A DNA stretch of 64,000 nucleotides from Pseudomonadota bacterium (GCA_018240595.1 JAFEFL010000070.1:1-64000); one strand, 5' to 3'; counted from the first letter of the stretch, positions 16,374 through 26,036 are shown. Numbers and translations: made by a program. The notes: generated by a model from the sequence alone, not told the origin.

Positions 16374-18776
16374 CTAGGCGGATAATTTCTGAGGTGGCGC
16401 CTCCCCCCGCGACATCGCCAAGATGGCTTCAACTTCGTGCGCCGGACGCGCCTCGCTAAAGTAAAAGCCCTGAACCTGAGTGCACCCCTCATTTCGAAGC
16501 ATGCTCGCCTGTTCCGACGTCTCTACTCCTTCAGCTGTTGTGGGGATGCCGAGACTCCGACCTAGACCTGTGACCGCTCGCACAATCGCAATGGCGTCCG
16601 CGCGGTTTGCGATATCGCGAACAAACGAACGGTCGATCTTGATCTTGTCGAAGGGGAAGCTGCGCAGATAACCTAGGGATGAATACCCGGTACCGAAATC
16701 GTCCATTGAGATCAGCACGCCAAGGCCGCGCAACTCATGCAATATCCCGATCGTTGCAGCATTGTCCTGCAGCAGGACGGCTTCGGTGATCTCAAGCTCC
16801 AACCGCGACGGCGCAAGGCCGCTTTCTGCCAATGCGGACTTCACAGACGCGACGAGGCTTCTCGACCTGAACTGTACCGGAGACATATTTACCGCCACGT
16901 GCGCGGGCTGTGACCATGAGGCCGCCTCCCGGCAGGCTTTTTTAAGCGCCCAGTCGCCAATTTCGCGAATGATTCCCGTCTGTTCGGCGATCGCGATGAA
17001 CTGATCCGGCATGATGATGCCGCGCAGAGGGTGCTGCCATCTGAGCAAGGCTTCGAAGGCAACAACCGTACGGCTCATTAGATCGTGGATCGGCTGGTAA
17101 TAGAGGTCCAGCTCACCTTTCGTGATAGCACCGCGAAGCTCCGTCTCGATAACCCTGCGGGCATGCGCCTGCGCGTCCATGCCGGCCTCGAAAAAGCGAT
17201 AGGCGCCCTTTTCATCGGCTTTGGCGCGGTACATCGCAATGTCCGCTTTGCGTAGCAGCCCCTCTGCATCATCTCCGTCTTCCGGAGCGAATGAGATGCC
17301 AATGCTCGCTCCAATCACCACGTCCTGCCCATTTATTTGGTAGGGCATTGCGGCAGCTTCGATAAGTCTCTCAGCCAAAGTGGTCGCATCGGCTGCAGAG
17401 AGCCCCAGTCCAGCCTGGATCACCGCGAATTCATCTCCGCCGAGTCGGGCGACGGTGTCGCCATCGCGCACGCAACCGGACAGCCGCTTTGCCACTTCCT
17501 GGAGTAACAGGTCGCCAGCCGAATGGCCCATCGTGTCATTGACGGGTTTAAACCGATCAAGATCAATGAGAAACACGCCGACCCTATCGCCTCGTGACAG
17601 GCGGAGGAGCGCCGTCGCCAGCCTCTCATTGAAGAGCGTGCGGTTCGGCAAGCCGGTCAACCCGTCGTGCCGCGCCATGTGCGCGATTTCGGCCTGCGCC
17701 CGCTGTCGGTCGGTAATGTCGTCAAGCGTGACAACCCAGCCGCCATCCTTGATCGGGTGCGTGATCGCTCGAACAATGCGTCCATCGCGGCGGTGAAGGA
17801 CGTCGTTCAACGAACGGCCTTGCTTTGCCGCTTCGATCACATGTGCAGCGAAGCTCACCGGATCATCCATTTTTATCCCGACTTCGGGATGCCGCACGAT
17901 ATCGAGAAGCAATGCCCCCCTCAGCTCGTGCGGGGCATATCCGGTAATTTCTGAATAACGCTCGTTAAATAGCGTTATCCGACCGTCGACATCGTACATG
18001 CAGATCCCCTGCGTGATGCTTCCGAGCGCGGTATCTAGTCGGAATTTATGCAATCGTAGTCGCTCACGCGTTTTCCAGTCGATGACTGAAAGGATCAGGC
18101 ATGCAGCCATGACGACGGCAACTCCGGCTGCAATCACTAGCGAGAGCGCCGACGCTGAAAGTCCGCGGTTGTCCACACTCAAGGCCGGGTCCGGAATAAA
18201 GGTGGTAGCGATCATGCCAAGGAAGTGTGTCGCTACGACGGCGCTCGCGAAGACAAAGCTCGCCGCAATGAACCCTTCGACCTTCCGCCAGGCGTTTGCG
18301 ACCCAGAGCGCCAAAGCCGCGAGTAGGATACCGAGCAGCAAAGAGGCCGCGATAAAATCTGCGGACCATTCCAGGCGGCCGGGAACCTGTAAGGCCGTCA
18401 TTCCGGTGTAGTGCATCGCGACAATACCGACGCCGGACAGGCCACCGCCGATCACCGACGCAACGCTGCTTCTCCCGGCCACGGCTGTGCCTTGTCCAGC
18501 CAAACAAAACGCAATCGAAATAGCCAGAGAACCGATTGTCGGGCCGATGTCGAACCCCGTTGCCACGCCGGGCAGATAAGCCAGCATCGCGATAAAGTGG
18601 GTTGACCAGATTCCAAACCCTGCAGACACGGCTCCCACGCCGAGCCACAGCCAGCGCGCGCCGCTCTTATCGGCGCAAGCCCTGCGATAGATGGCCATGG
18701 CGGTGAAGCTTGCCAACACACAGACGGCAACGGCGAGCCCCGCAAGGCGCCAATCATGCTGAGTAGTAAGGCACAA
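16374..18776 (-). CDS. MHYT-PAS-GGDEF-EAL cyclic-di-GMP signalling protein
   Basis: 800 aa membrane protein. N-terminal MHYT sensor (about 1-220, six to seven helices) with the motifs STHFIAM, AMHYTGM and ATHFLGM, thought to bind metal and sense gas or redox. Then a PAS domain (about 245-360), a GGDEF domain with intact RLGGDEF (about residue 445) and an EAL domain with intact FEALLRW (about 575) and DDFGTGYSS. Both cyclase and phosphodiesterase activities are therefore possible. No ATG fits; the frame opens at TTG 18776, after an in-frame stop ten codons upstream. MHYT proteins normally have a few residues before CLTxQHDWRL, and an ATG one frame away (18799) suggests a frameshifted or unusual start. 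Confidence 0.88.
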   Translation of the reverse strand: MCLTTQHDWRLAGLAVAVCVLASFTAMAIYRRACADKSGARWLWLGVGAVSAGFGIWSTHFIAMLAYLPGVATGFDIGPTIGSLAISIAFCLAGQGTAVAGRSSVASVIGGGLSGVGIVAMHYTGMTALQVPGRLEWSADFIAASLLLGILLAALALWVANAWRKVEGFIAASFVFASAVVATHFLGMIATTFIPDPALSVDNRGLSASALSLVIAAGVAVVMAACLILSVIDWKTRERLRLHKFRLDTALGSITQGICMYDVDGRITLFNERYSEITGYAPHELRGALLLDIVRHPEVGIKMDDPVSFAAHVIEAAKQGRSLNDVLHRRDGRIVRAITHPIKDGGWVVTLDDITDRQRAQAEIAHMARHDGLTGLPNRTLFNERLATALLRLSRGDRVGVFLIDLDRFKPVNDTMGHSAGDLLLQEVAKRLSGCVRDGDTVARLGGDEFAVIQAGLGLSAADATTLAERLIEAAAMPYQINGQDVVIGASIGISFAPEDGDDAEGLLRKADIAMYRAKADEKGAYRFFEAGMDAQAHARRVIETELRGAITKGELDLYYQPIHDLMSRTVVAFEALLRWQHPLRGIIMPDQFIAIAEQTGIIREIGDWALKKACREAASWSQPAHVAVNMSPVQFRSRSLVASVKSALAESGLAPSRLELEITEAVLLQDNAATIGILHELRGLGVLISMDDFGTGYSSLGYLRSFPFDKIKIDRSFVRDIANRADAIAIVRAVTGLGRSLGIPTTAEGVETSEQASMLRNEGCTQVQGFYFSEARPAHEVEAILAMSRGEAPPQKLSA

Positions 18777-19099
18777 TAAAGGCTCTGCATCGAAGTCATC
18801 CTACTTCGATGACTTTAGTCATCAGTACTTCGATACTACCGCTACCAACTCGAAGCCGACCAAATTTCGCTTTCGAACGGGTTAATGGATGGCAACGAGG
18901 AACTTTTGAACAGTCCTGGTTATAAGCCCAGCTGCCATGACCCCGTTGTGGTTGAGGCCCTAGATAGCGGTACTAATCGCGGTCGCCCCTCCGGACTGGC
19001 GCTCGGTATGCGCCGCTGAGGGCCGGCGATCAGATTGACCGATTATCCAGCGCAAACGCAGCCTCGACCTCATTCAAATCGCTTCAGCGATCGCAGGAC
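18777..19099. other. Short gene-free stretch
   Basis: 323 bp between two minus-strand genes. Apart from the ACTTCGAT repeats near the GGDEF-EAL start, I see no gene, terminator or repeat. Confidence 0.5.
18788..18836. promoter_or_regulatory. ACTTCGAT repeats: dyad upstream of GGDEF-EAL gene
   Basis: Perfect 9-bp inverted repeat CATCGAAGT-N6-ACTTCGATG at 18788-18811, then a third copy of TACTTCGATA at 18826-18835. The dyad lies 12 bp upstream of the TTG start of the c-di-GMP protein, so it could be an operator or a leader hairpin controlling that gene. Confidence 0.4.
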
Positions 19100-22000
19100 C
19101 TACCACTGATATCTGAGCGTTCCCCGGCCGGCGCTCGTAGAAGCGCCCTGCGCAAACTCTCCCTCATAGCTAGCGAGAATGGACCAGCCATTTGCGAAGT
19201 TGAGGCCGCCGCCGAAGGACACCAGCAGCGCATCGGCTCCCGGCATCGCGCCGGAAACAGCAAAGCCTGCCCCGGGTAACGACTGGAAGGCCGCGTTAAT
19301 CGTGCGATCGCCATTCCAGTCGTGAGCCCAAGCGGCACGCGCCCGCAGTTGGAGGTCTTTATCGGGCGTCAGCGCGATGCTGCGGTCGACCCACGCACCG
19401 AGCTCGACTCGGTTGGACGAGATCGTCTTCGAACCGTAAGACAGGGCGAACTGACTCGATCCGGACGTGGCCGTCTCGCCATAGGACGGCGAGTAAAACG
19501 CCTGCGCCTGATACGCCGCGTACGGCGTGACGTTGAATGGGTTCATCGACAAGCGATAGCCGCCCTCGAAGCGCGCGCCGATGCTGTGCGCGTTGAAATC
19601 AGCATTAAGCTGATCGCGCCCGCTCACTGTTACCGTGCGCTCGGTGGTCGTGCTGTGCCAGGCGTAGCCGAGCGCCGCCGACACATAGGCCGCCCCAAAT
19701 TTATGAGTGGCATAGGCGCCGATCTGGAAGACATCGCTCCGCCCGCTCCCAAGTCCGTCCGACAGGCCCCAATTCGCACCGCCGCCCGACATCGCAAACC
19801 CAAACACAGTGTCCGGTGTGGCACGATAGTCGGCACCGGCAATCACGCCGTAAGTTCGTGCGCTAAGGTCATGCGCACCGCGCGCGGGATCCCCGTTGAT
19901 CTGCCCGCTTGCGCCGTAAGCCCCGCCCCACACACCCCAGCGTCGATCGACCTCATCAGCGCGAGCATCTTTCGGCGTCATGGCCGCGTAGGCGCGCGCC
20001 GCCTTTTTGTTGACAACCGCCTCCGAGGCAAAGCCACGCGCGATCCCGACATTCGCGGGAGCGCGATCGCCGGTGCTGAACGGGTTCAGCATGGCGCCGA
20101 GAAACTGATTCATCGACTGGAAAGCTGCCGTCGGCGCACCGGTGGCCTGCTCGCCGGAGATCTGGTCAAGGCCGCTATTCAGAGCCGAACCGGTCAAGCC
20201 AAACAGATTGACAAAGCCGGGTGGCAGAGCGCCTCCCGCATTGAAATAGTTGTTCAGCGTGTTGGCGATATTCTGCTGATTGTTGGACAGCCCGCTACCC
20301 GGCAAAGTCCCGAGCGTCGCGACAAGGTTCAACAGAACGTCGTTGGCGGTGTAGCCGAGGGAGGCGGTCACGCCGGCCGGCAGACTGTTGTTCGTGAGTC
20401 CAGCGAACGACGTGCCGCCCAGGCCCGTCGATGTCAGGATCGTGTAGCTACGGTTAAGGTAAGTGCCGGGCTGATAGGTCGCGCTCACCCTGCCGCCGGT
20501 CAAGTTCGCCGTGCCGGTCGCTACCGTTCTGCCGGCCGATCCAGGTGACACCCGGATCGCATAGGTGGATCCGGCCGCGAACGTCAGGTTGCCGCCGACA
20601 TTGAAGGTGCTCGCCGACGTGAGCGGAGCCAGGGTGCTGCCATTGCCTATGGTCGTCGCGCCGACGACCGTACCACCGCCCGTCAGCGTGCCACCGTTGA
20701 CCGTCACATCGGCATTGATGGTGCCGTCGTTACGCAGAGTACCGGCGCTGTTGACGATGCTGACGTTGGTGCCGGTGATGGTGCCGCCGCTGCCAAGCGT
20801 CATGGCGCCGGTGTTGGTCAGCGTCGTGGAAACCGTGCCCAGCGTGTTCGCCCCGTTGCTGGTCCATGTCCCGGAGTTGGAAATCGAATTGGCCGCGTTG
20901 GCCAGCGACAACCTTCCTGTCAGGGTGCCGTTGTTCACCAGCGTCGTCGCTCCGCCACTGGTGGCAATGGCAACTCTCGTCTCGGGCGCCGATTGGTTGC
21001 TGCCGATCGCGCCGCCAGCATTATTGGTGATCCCGATCGATCCGCCGCCGGAGGTTGCGCTCACGACGCCTACGGCTGCTGCGCCACTAAGCGTTCCGTT
21101 GTTAGTGATCGTCGTCGCGCCGCCCGCTGACGTCTGCGCGACCACCGCGGAGCCTGTCGTGGAATGGACTGTGGCATTGGTTGTGACATCGATGGTTCCG
21201 GGGCCAGCGTTATTTACAATGATCGCATCCGCGGTCGCATAGACCGGACCGGCCGTTACGCTAGCATTCCCTCCATTGGCGTCCACGCCCGCGATAATAC
21301 CGTTGCCGACGACCGGCGTGCCGGCGACGCCGATTGATCCGCCGGTTTGGTCGACAATGGCATTGCCGCCGCCTTCCGCCCGGGCGAATAGCCCGATGCC
21401 GGCGCCGCCCACTTGTACGAGACCGCCAGACATGTTGATGCGCGTGGTGCCGCCGACGGTCGAGAAAGCATAGAGACCTATGCCACCATTGTTGGTCGTG
21501 GTCACGGTCCCGCCCGTCAGGTTGATCGTGGCAGCGCCGCTCACCGTCGCGGCGGTGATGCCTCTGTTCCCGGCGGTGACGTCATATGCCGAAGTCGTGG
21601 TAACCGAGCCGGCGCCGTTGTTGGCGGTGGCGGCACTGATGCCGCTATCGGCCGCCGTGATCGCACCGCCCGGCGTGACCATTAGGTTGCCCTCACTCGC
21701 GATGTCGATGCCGACCCCGACGCCGCTGATGGCGCCGACGCCCGTGACGAACACGTCACCGACGGCACCCTGTACGGAGATGCCCTTATTATTGCCGCCC
21801 CCAGCGCCCGGACCGGTAATGGTGCCGGTGCGGTTGATGGTCACCGTGCCTGGGTTGGAGTACTTATTGACTCCAATCCCATAGTCCGAGGTGAAGGTGA
21901 TATTGCCGCTGCCGCCTAAGGTGAAGTCGCCGCTGCCGGTAATCGCGGCATTGACACCCTGGGCTCCGGATATGTTTCCGGCTCCGTCAAGCAATGTATT

Positions 22001-22528
22001 TCCGGACACTTCGATTTGAACGCCACTCGACGATCCGCTGCTATTGGTGTTGACGATATCGCCGTTGACGTGCGCCGTGATATCGCCTGCCGTCTTTAGC
22101 TGCAAAGCAGAATTTCCAACGCCGGTAACAGTGGCGCCGCTCGCGCTGTTATAGATCAGGGGGCCAGTGTCGGCCGTCAACTGTACTGCACCGGTAGCGA
22201 CGGCAGCGGTCGCCTGATTGACAGAGCCGTTATTGTTGAAGGTGATGCCCGCTCCCAATTGACCGGTTGCCACCCGCAGCCCGTAGCCACCGATCGTCGC
22301 GCCGCCTGTGATGGTGGCGCTGACGTCCCCGCCGCTGTTGAACAACTGAACGCGGTCCGAAGACGTTCCCCTGGCGGCGTCAGTGTTCGACGTGTCGGTG
22401 GTCACCGTGCTCGTGGAACAATTCACCACATTGGGCGCGCTAGTCACCGCACAATCGGCCCATGCGGGCGACGACACGACGAGCGCCGTGGACGCCAGTA
22501 ACCAAAGCTTCAGACGACCACAGTTCAT
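19100..22528 (-). CDS. Autotransporter with C-terminal beta-barrel
   Basis: 1142 aa. Signal peptide about 1-24 (ends AWA before DCAV). Residues about 30-700 form a Ser/Thr/Gly/Asn-rich passenger predicted to be a beta-helix, with imperfect repeats of the form N-N-G-T-[LI]-x-G and GxGxI. A linker precedes an autotransporter beta-domain (about 865-1142) that starts near RRWGVWGGAYG and ends in the aromatic LRYQW typical of outer-membrane barrels. Type Va secretion to the cell surface is expected, with roles such as adhesion or biofilm. It is divergent from a LytS/LytTR pair, the obvious candidate regulator. No protease catalytic motif was noticed. Confidence 0.9.
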   Translation of the reverse strand: MNCGRLKLWLLASTALVVSSPAWADCAVTSAPNVVNCSTSTVTTDTSNTDAARGTSSDRVQLFNSGGDVSATITGGATIGGYGLRVATGQLGAGITFNNNGSVNQATAAVATGAVQLTADTGPLIYNSASGATVTGVGNSALQLKTAGDITAHVNGDIVNTNSSGSSSGVQIEVSGNTLLDGAGNISGAQGVNAAITGSGDFTLGGSGNITFTSDYGIGVNKYSNPGTVTINRTGTITGPGAGGGNNKGISVQGAVGDVFVTGVGAISGVGVGIDIASEGNLMVTPGGAITAADSGISAATANNGAGSVTTTSAYDVTAGNRGITAATVSGAATINLTGGTVTTTNNGGIGLYAFSTVGGTTRINMSGGLVQVGGAGIGLFARAEGGGNAIVDQTGGSIGVAGTPVVGNGIIAGVDANGGNASVTAGPVYATADAIIVNNAGPGTIDVTTNATVHSTTGSAVVAQTSAGGATTITNNGTLSGAAAVGVVSATSGGGSIGITNNAGGAIGSNQSAPETRVAIATSGGATTLVNNGTLTGRLSLANAANSISNSGTWTSNGANTLGTVSTTLTNTGAMTLGSGGTITGTNVSIVNSAGTLRNDGTINADVTVNGGTLTGGGTVVGATTIGNGSTLAPLTSASTFNVGGNLTFAAGSTYAIRVSPGSAGRTVATGTANLTGGRVSATYQPGTYLNRSYTILTSTGLGGTSFAGLTNNSLPAGVTASLGYTANDVLLNLVATLGTLPGSGLSNNQQNIANTLNNYFNAGGALPPGFVNLFGLTGSALNSGLDQISGEQATGAPTAAFQSMNQFLGAMLNPFSTGDRAPANVGIARGFASEAVVNKKAARAYAAMTPKDARADEVDRRWGVWGGAYGASGQINGDPARGAHDLSARTYGVIAGADYRATPDTVFGFAMSGGGANWGLSDGLGSGRSDVFQIGAYATHKFGAAYVSAALGYAWHSTTTERTVTVSGRDQLNADFNAHSIGARFEGGYRLSMNPFNVTPYAAYQAQAFYSPSYGETATSGSSQFALSYGSKTISSNRVELGAWVDRSIALTPDKDLQLRARAAWAHDWNGDRTINAAFQSLPGAGFAVSGAMPGADALLVSFGGGLNFANGWSILASYEGEFAQGASTSAGRGTLRYQW

Positions 22529-22615
22529 TTAACCCCCCGTCACAATTGCGGGGGAAGAACATGGCAAGACGTCAATCGACGCCAGCGATATTCGACGAAA
22601 CTGGCAAAATCAGCG

Positions 22616-23761
22616 ATGAATTTCGCCGGGCGTCTGCGACAACTGTGGCGTATGCGGATATCGTCGGAACATTCAGTCGGTCATCGGTGGATCGTGATTC
22701 TCACGCAGGAAACGACGGAGCGCGAGTTCCAGTGGAACTTTCGACTCGAAGCTGTCTGCTTTATGATCGTTCTCGCGCTCGGATTTTACATTCGCACGGT
22801 GCTGTATCAGAGCGCTTTCGGCGCTCTCACGGTCAGCGCGATGCAGGAGCCCATCACTGCCCTGCTGGCCATCGTGTGCCGGCCGATCATTGCCAATGGG
22901 CTAAGCCGCCGCGGACGAGCATCAGCGGTCGCGATAGCTATCGTCACCTGCGCGCTCGCGGCCATTCTCGCAACTGCATGGGCCAAGTTGATTACCAACG
23001 CCACCGGCTGGATCGTTCCAAGCTGGGACGCCTACCAGACATGGCTGGTCCCTTGGGTGTATTATGTCTTCGTCTTTGCGAGCTGGAATTTGGCGCAACT
23101 TTGGGCCGCAGCGGAGAACAAGGCGTCGGATGAAGCCGCACAAGCAGCGGCGGCCAAGAACGAAGCGTTGAAAGCCGAGCTCCAGCATCTGCGCAATCAA
23201 CTGGATCCACATTTCCTGTTCAACGCGCTCGGCGGCATCGCTTCGGAGATCACGATCCGGCCCAGCGCAGCTGTCGAGATGGTCCGGAACCTGGCCGACT
23301 ATCTTCGCTATTCCCTCGATCACCGCGACGTGGTCGCCACGATATTCGCCAGCGAAATTGAAGCCGTCCGCGCCTATCTCGATTTGCAGAAGGCGCGGTT
23401 TGGCGATGATCTCGTTTATGAGGTCATCGCCGACAAACAGGCGCGGCACCACCGGACCCTCGCTTTCCTGCTCCAGCCCTTGGTTGAGAATGCTGTCAAA
23501 CACGGCCTCAGATCGGGCCAGAAACCCATTGGCATCAGCGTGTCCGCGTCAAGCGATGGCGACCGTCTGCAAATTCAGGTCGCCAACACAGGCCTTCTCA
23601 AGCGTGATTGGACGTCTGTAGGCGACCCCGGCGTCGGTCACGAGGTTTTACGCCGGCGTCTCGCCCTCCATTATCCGGGCCGGCACCGTTTCGATATGAA
23701 CCAGACCGGCGCCACCGTGACGGCCGACCTTGAACTGCGAGGTCCGCCTTGCTCCGTGTGA
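22616..23761 (+). CDS. LytS/YehU-type sensor histidine kinase
   Basis: 381 aa. Four hydrophobic helices span about residues 45-165, followed by a short coiled coil (AAAKNEALKAELQHLRNQ) and a His_kinase domain (PF06580 type) with the phosphoacceptor His199 in QLDPHFLFNAL, then the ATP-binding N-box LLQPLVENAVKHG (about 286-298). No extracytoplasmic loop is large. The start is uncertain; ATG 22652 is an alternative, and neither has a strong ribosome site. The response regulator gene overlaps its 3' end by 13 bp. Confidence 0.88.
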   Translation: MNFAGRLRQLWRMRISSEHSVGHRWIVILTQETTEREFQWNFRLEAVCFMIVLALGFYIRTVLYQSAFGALTVSAMQEPITALLAIVCRPIIANGLSRRGRASAVAIAIVTCALAAILATAWAKLITNATGWIVPSWDAYQTWLVPWVYYVFVFASWNLAQLWAAAENKASDEAAQAAAAKNEALKAELQHLRNQLDPHFLFNALGGIASEITIRPSAAVEMVRNLADYLRYSLDHRDVVATIFASEIEAVRAYLDLQKARFGDDLVYEVIADKQARHHRTLAFLLQPLVENAVKHGLRSGQKPIGISVSASSDGDRLQIQVANTGLLKRDWTSVGDPGVGHEVLRRRLALHYPGRHRFDMNQTGATVTADLELRGPPCSV

Positions 23762-24471
23762 TCGTGGTCGATGATGAGCTGCCGGCACGCCAAGGCATGC
23801 GACAACTGCTCTCCGAGCACACTACCGTGGAGGTGGTCGGCGAGGCGTCGACGCCGCAGCAGGCAGTCACATTGATCCGCAACCATCGTCCTGACGCGGT
23901 CTTCCTCGATATCGAAATGCACAGTGCGAGCGGCTTCGATATACTCGAACAGTTGCCCGATCCGCCGGCCATCGTATTCGTGACGGCACACAGTCAATAT
24001 GCGATCCAGGCATACGATGTTGCTGCAGTCGATTATCTGCTTAAACCCGTGCGTCCGCAACGACTTGCGGAGACCATCGAACGACTTAACACCCGGCATA
24101 TTACTGCGCCAACAGTCTCCGCAGCACCCAGTCTCCTTCGCATAAAGGCAGGGGGCCGCACGATTGCCATTAACACAACATCCCTGGTCTTGTTACGCGC
24201 TGACAAAGACTATACCGCCATCTTTTGGGACGGCGGGTCGCCTCTTCTCGCCAGTCAATCGCTCGGCCAACTCGCAATTCGACTGTCTTATCCGCCGTTC
24301 TTGAAATTGAATCGCTCGCTTATCATCAATATCAACAGGCTCAAACAGGTCGAACGTGTTGGCCGCGGCCAATCACTACTCAGATTCGATGGACATTCCG
24401 AAGAGTTTGCCATTGGCAGAACTGCGGCAGATAGGCTTACACTGTTTCAACAGAAAGGAGCGCTTGATTAA
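23749..24471 (+). CDS. LytTR-type response regulator
   Basis: 240 aa from a TTG at 23749 inside the kinase gene, giving the family start LRVIVVDDE. Receiver domain about 1-120 with phosphoacceptor Asp54 (AVFLDIEM) and conserved Lys in LLKPVRP; LytTR DNA-binding domain about 130-235 with FLKLNRSLIININRLKQV. Partner of the kinase encoded just upstream. Such pairs often control cell-surface proteins, and the divergent autotransporter gene is the natural target. Confidence 0.9.
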   Translation: MLRVIVVDDELPARQGMRQLLSEHTTVEVVGEASTPQQAVTLIRNHRPDAVFLDIEMHSASGFDILEQLPDPPAIVFVTAHSQYAIQAYDVAAVDYLLKPVRPQRLAETIERLNTRHITAPTVSAAPSLLRIKAGGRTIAINTTSLVLLRADKDYTAIFWDGGSPLLASQSLGQLAIRLSYPPFLKLNRSLIININRLKQVERVGRGQSLLRFDGHSEEFAIGRTAADRLTLFQQKGALD

Positions 24472-24914
24472 AACGGCGCGAGCGTCGCGACAGAGAGGGG
24501 CATCACTCCTGCCGCCTCATTTCTTCCAAGAGTCAGTTCCCAGCCATCGCACCCTGCCATCAGGTGACTTCTTCAAGTGAAATCAGCTGACCCGGCACGG
24601 TCGGAATCGCAGCGCGCGCTCAATACGGCGCTCTGAATAAAAGAGCCGGGCCAGAATTCGGCTATCCGCTTGCGAACTTTAGAAAGGATCATCGTTGAAC
24701 CTCCTCTACCCGCAAGCGCAACGCCGGCGGCGCTTCGCGACAAGCCGTCTAACCGACACATTTAAGAAGCTGGGCGAAACCGCCGAGCTCTCGCCTGCCA
24801 ATTCACCGGATGAGCCCAAACGTCAGCGCCAGGATGAACACAGAGCTCACGGGCAGTCCGCTCCAATCGAGCAGATGCCCGTGCCGTGAGTTAACCCGCA
24901 TCGCTATCCCCTAC
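24472..24914. other. Gene-free stretch
   Basis: 443 bp between convergent genes. I see no credible gene, repeat or strong terminator in it; the open frames on both strands lack ribosome sites and family resemblance. Confidence 0.5.
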
Positions 24915-25304
24915 TCAGATGAGGTGGACCGGACCGCTGTTGCCGCCGCGACTCCCGTGGCGCCGGCGCCGACGGCGGCTGGCGCGCCGCAATGCTTCGA
25001 CATCGACATGCGCGTCAGCCGCCTGGCGATCGAGTTCACGCAAGGCGTCCATGATGTCGTCGAAGCGCACGGCGTGACCCCCGCCATTGACGCGCAGCTC
25101 CGGCGCCGCCTCGACGGCGCAGGCATCCGAGGCCCAGGCGGCGAGGATCGCGCGCTTCTCGTTGAGGCTCATGTCGCCGTCGCGCACCACGTCCGCCGGA
25201 TGCGCGAACGCATTGGCGGGGTGCAACAACATATCGAGGTCAAACGGTTGATTGGGCGAACCGGAAGAGATCGTTTCCTGTGACGTGTGTGCAGGGTTAG
25301 CCAT
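24915..25304 (-). CDS. Conserved hypothetical protein downstream of hsp20
   Basis: 129 aa, with GGAGG upstream of the ATG at 25304. The stretch DMLLHPANAFAHPADVV followed by LNEKRAILAAWASDACAV is a pattern I recognise from small alphaproteobacterial proteins of unknown function commonly found beside small heat-shock genes. The tail is very basic (RRRRRRHGSR). It lies 71 bp downstream of hsp20 on the same strand and is probably in the same heat-induced transcript. No catalytic motif or membrane segment is visible. Confidence 0.75.
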   Translation of the reverse strand: MANPAHTSQETISSGSPNQPFDLDMLLHPANAFAHPADVVRDGDMSLNEKRAILAAWASDACAVEAAPELRVNGGGHAVRFDDIMDALRELDRQAADAHVDVEALRRASRRRRRRHGSRGGNSGPVHLI

Positions 25305-25325
25305 GGTCTTCCTCCAAATCCCGAA

Positions 25326-25353
25326 GGGTGGCCCGCGGCCATGCGGGCCACCC
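25326..25353 (-). terminator. Hairpin between hsp20 and downstream gene
   Basis: Perfect 10-bp stem GGGTGGCCCG / CGGGCCACCC with an 8-nt loop, in the 71-bp gap after the hsp20 stop. It lacks a U run on the minus strand, so it may attenuate the downstream gene or protect the hsp20 message rather than fully terminate. Confidence 0.5.
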
Positions 25354-25375
25354 GGGCTGCTTCAGGGTTTGTGGG

Positions 25376-25855
25376 CTACGCCGCCTTCGAATGCTCGATG
25401 GTGCGAACGTTGTCGCCGCCGACCGCATTGCCGCTCTTGATCTCGATGCGGCGCGGCTTCATGGCATCGGGCAGTTCGCGCTGCAGCTCGATCTCGAGCA
25501 TGCCCTTGTCGAGCGAGGCGCTCTTCACCTCGACATATTCGGCGAGGTTGAAGCGGCGTTCGAAAGAGCGCCCGGCGATGCCGCGATACAGATACTGGCC
25601 GTCGTCGGCCTTCTTGTCGGCCTCGCCGGCGACGATCAGCACGTTCTGGTTAACCGTGACTGTGATCTGCTCGGGCTTGAAGCCGGCCACCGCCAGCAGG
25701 ATACGGTAAGCGTTATCGCCGGTGCGCAGGATGTTGCAGGGCGGGTAATGGTCGTCGGTCTCGACGCGCAGGCTCTGGTTTACCAGATCGAACAGCCGGT
25801 CGAAGCCGATGCTGGTGCGAAAGAACGGATCGAGGTTCAGGTCTCTCATAGTCAT
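25376..25855 (-). CDS. Hsp20/alpha-crystallin small heat-shock protein (IbpA type)
   Basis: 159 aa from the ATG at 25855, which has a GGAGGA ribosome site. Short N-terminal arm (DPFFRTSIGFDRLFDL), an alpha-crystallin domain (about 35-130) with AYRILLAVAGFKPEQITV and a FERRFNLAEYVEV block, and a short C-terminal tail (PRRIEI). A class A rhizobial-type ATP-independent chaperone that holds unfolding proteins. Its leader resembles a ROSE RNA thermometer, so heat-controlled translation is likely. Confidence 0.93.
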   Translation of the reverse strand: MTMRDLNLDPFFRTSIGFDRLFDLVNQSLRVETDDHYPPCNILRTGDNAYRILLAVAGFKPEQITVTVNQNVLIVAGEADKKADDGQYLYRGIAGRSFERRFNLAEYVEVKSASLDKGMLEIELQRELPDAMKPRRIEIKSGNAVGGDNVRTIEHSKAA

Positions 25856-25912
25856 ATCCTCCGTTGAGCAACATGAAATATGAGCGGGACGCCCGGACAC
25901 CCTGGCGTCCGC
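25856..25912 (-). promoter_or_regulatory. ROSE-like RNA thermometer in hsp20 leader
   Basis: Just before the hsp20 start the mRNA reads UUGCUCAACGGAGGAU, the arrangement of rhizobial ROSE elements where a U-U-G-C-U strand pairs with the AGGA of the ribosome site. Upstream, GGACGCC and GGCGTCC (plus-strand 25887-25893 and 25904-25910) can form a second stem. The assignment rests on this pattern and the gene type; folding was not computed. Confidence 0.55.
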
Positions 25913-26036
25913 ACCGGGCCCGCGTGGGGCGCCCGGCGACTAAAGGAATTGGGAAAGGCCGAAGCGATTTCAAGAGGGGGTAGCGGCGGGGATAAATCAT
26001 TGAGGGGCCTGACATTTTGGCCACCTCGCCCGGGCA

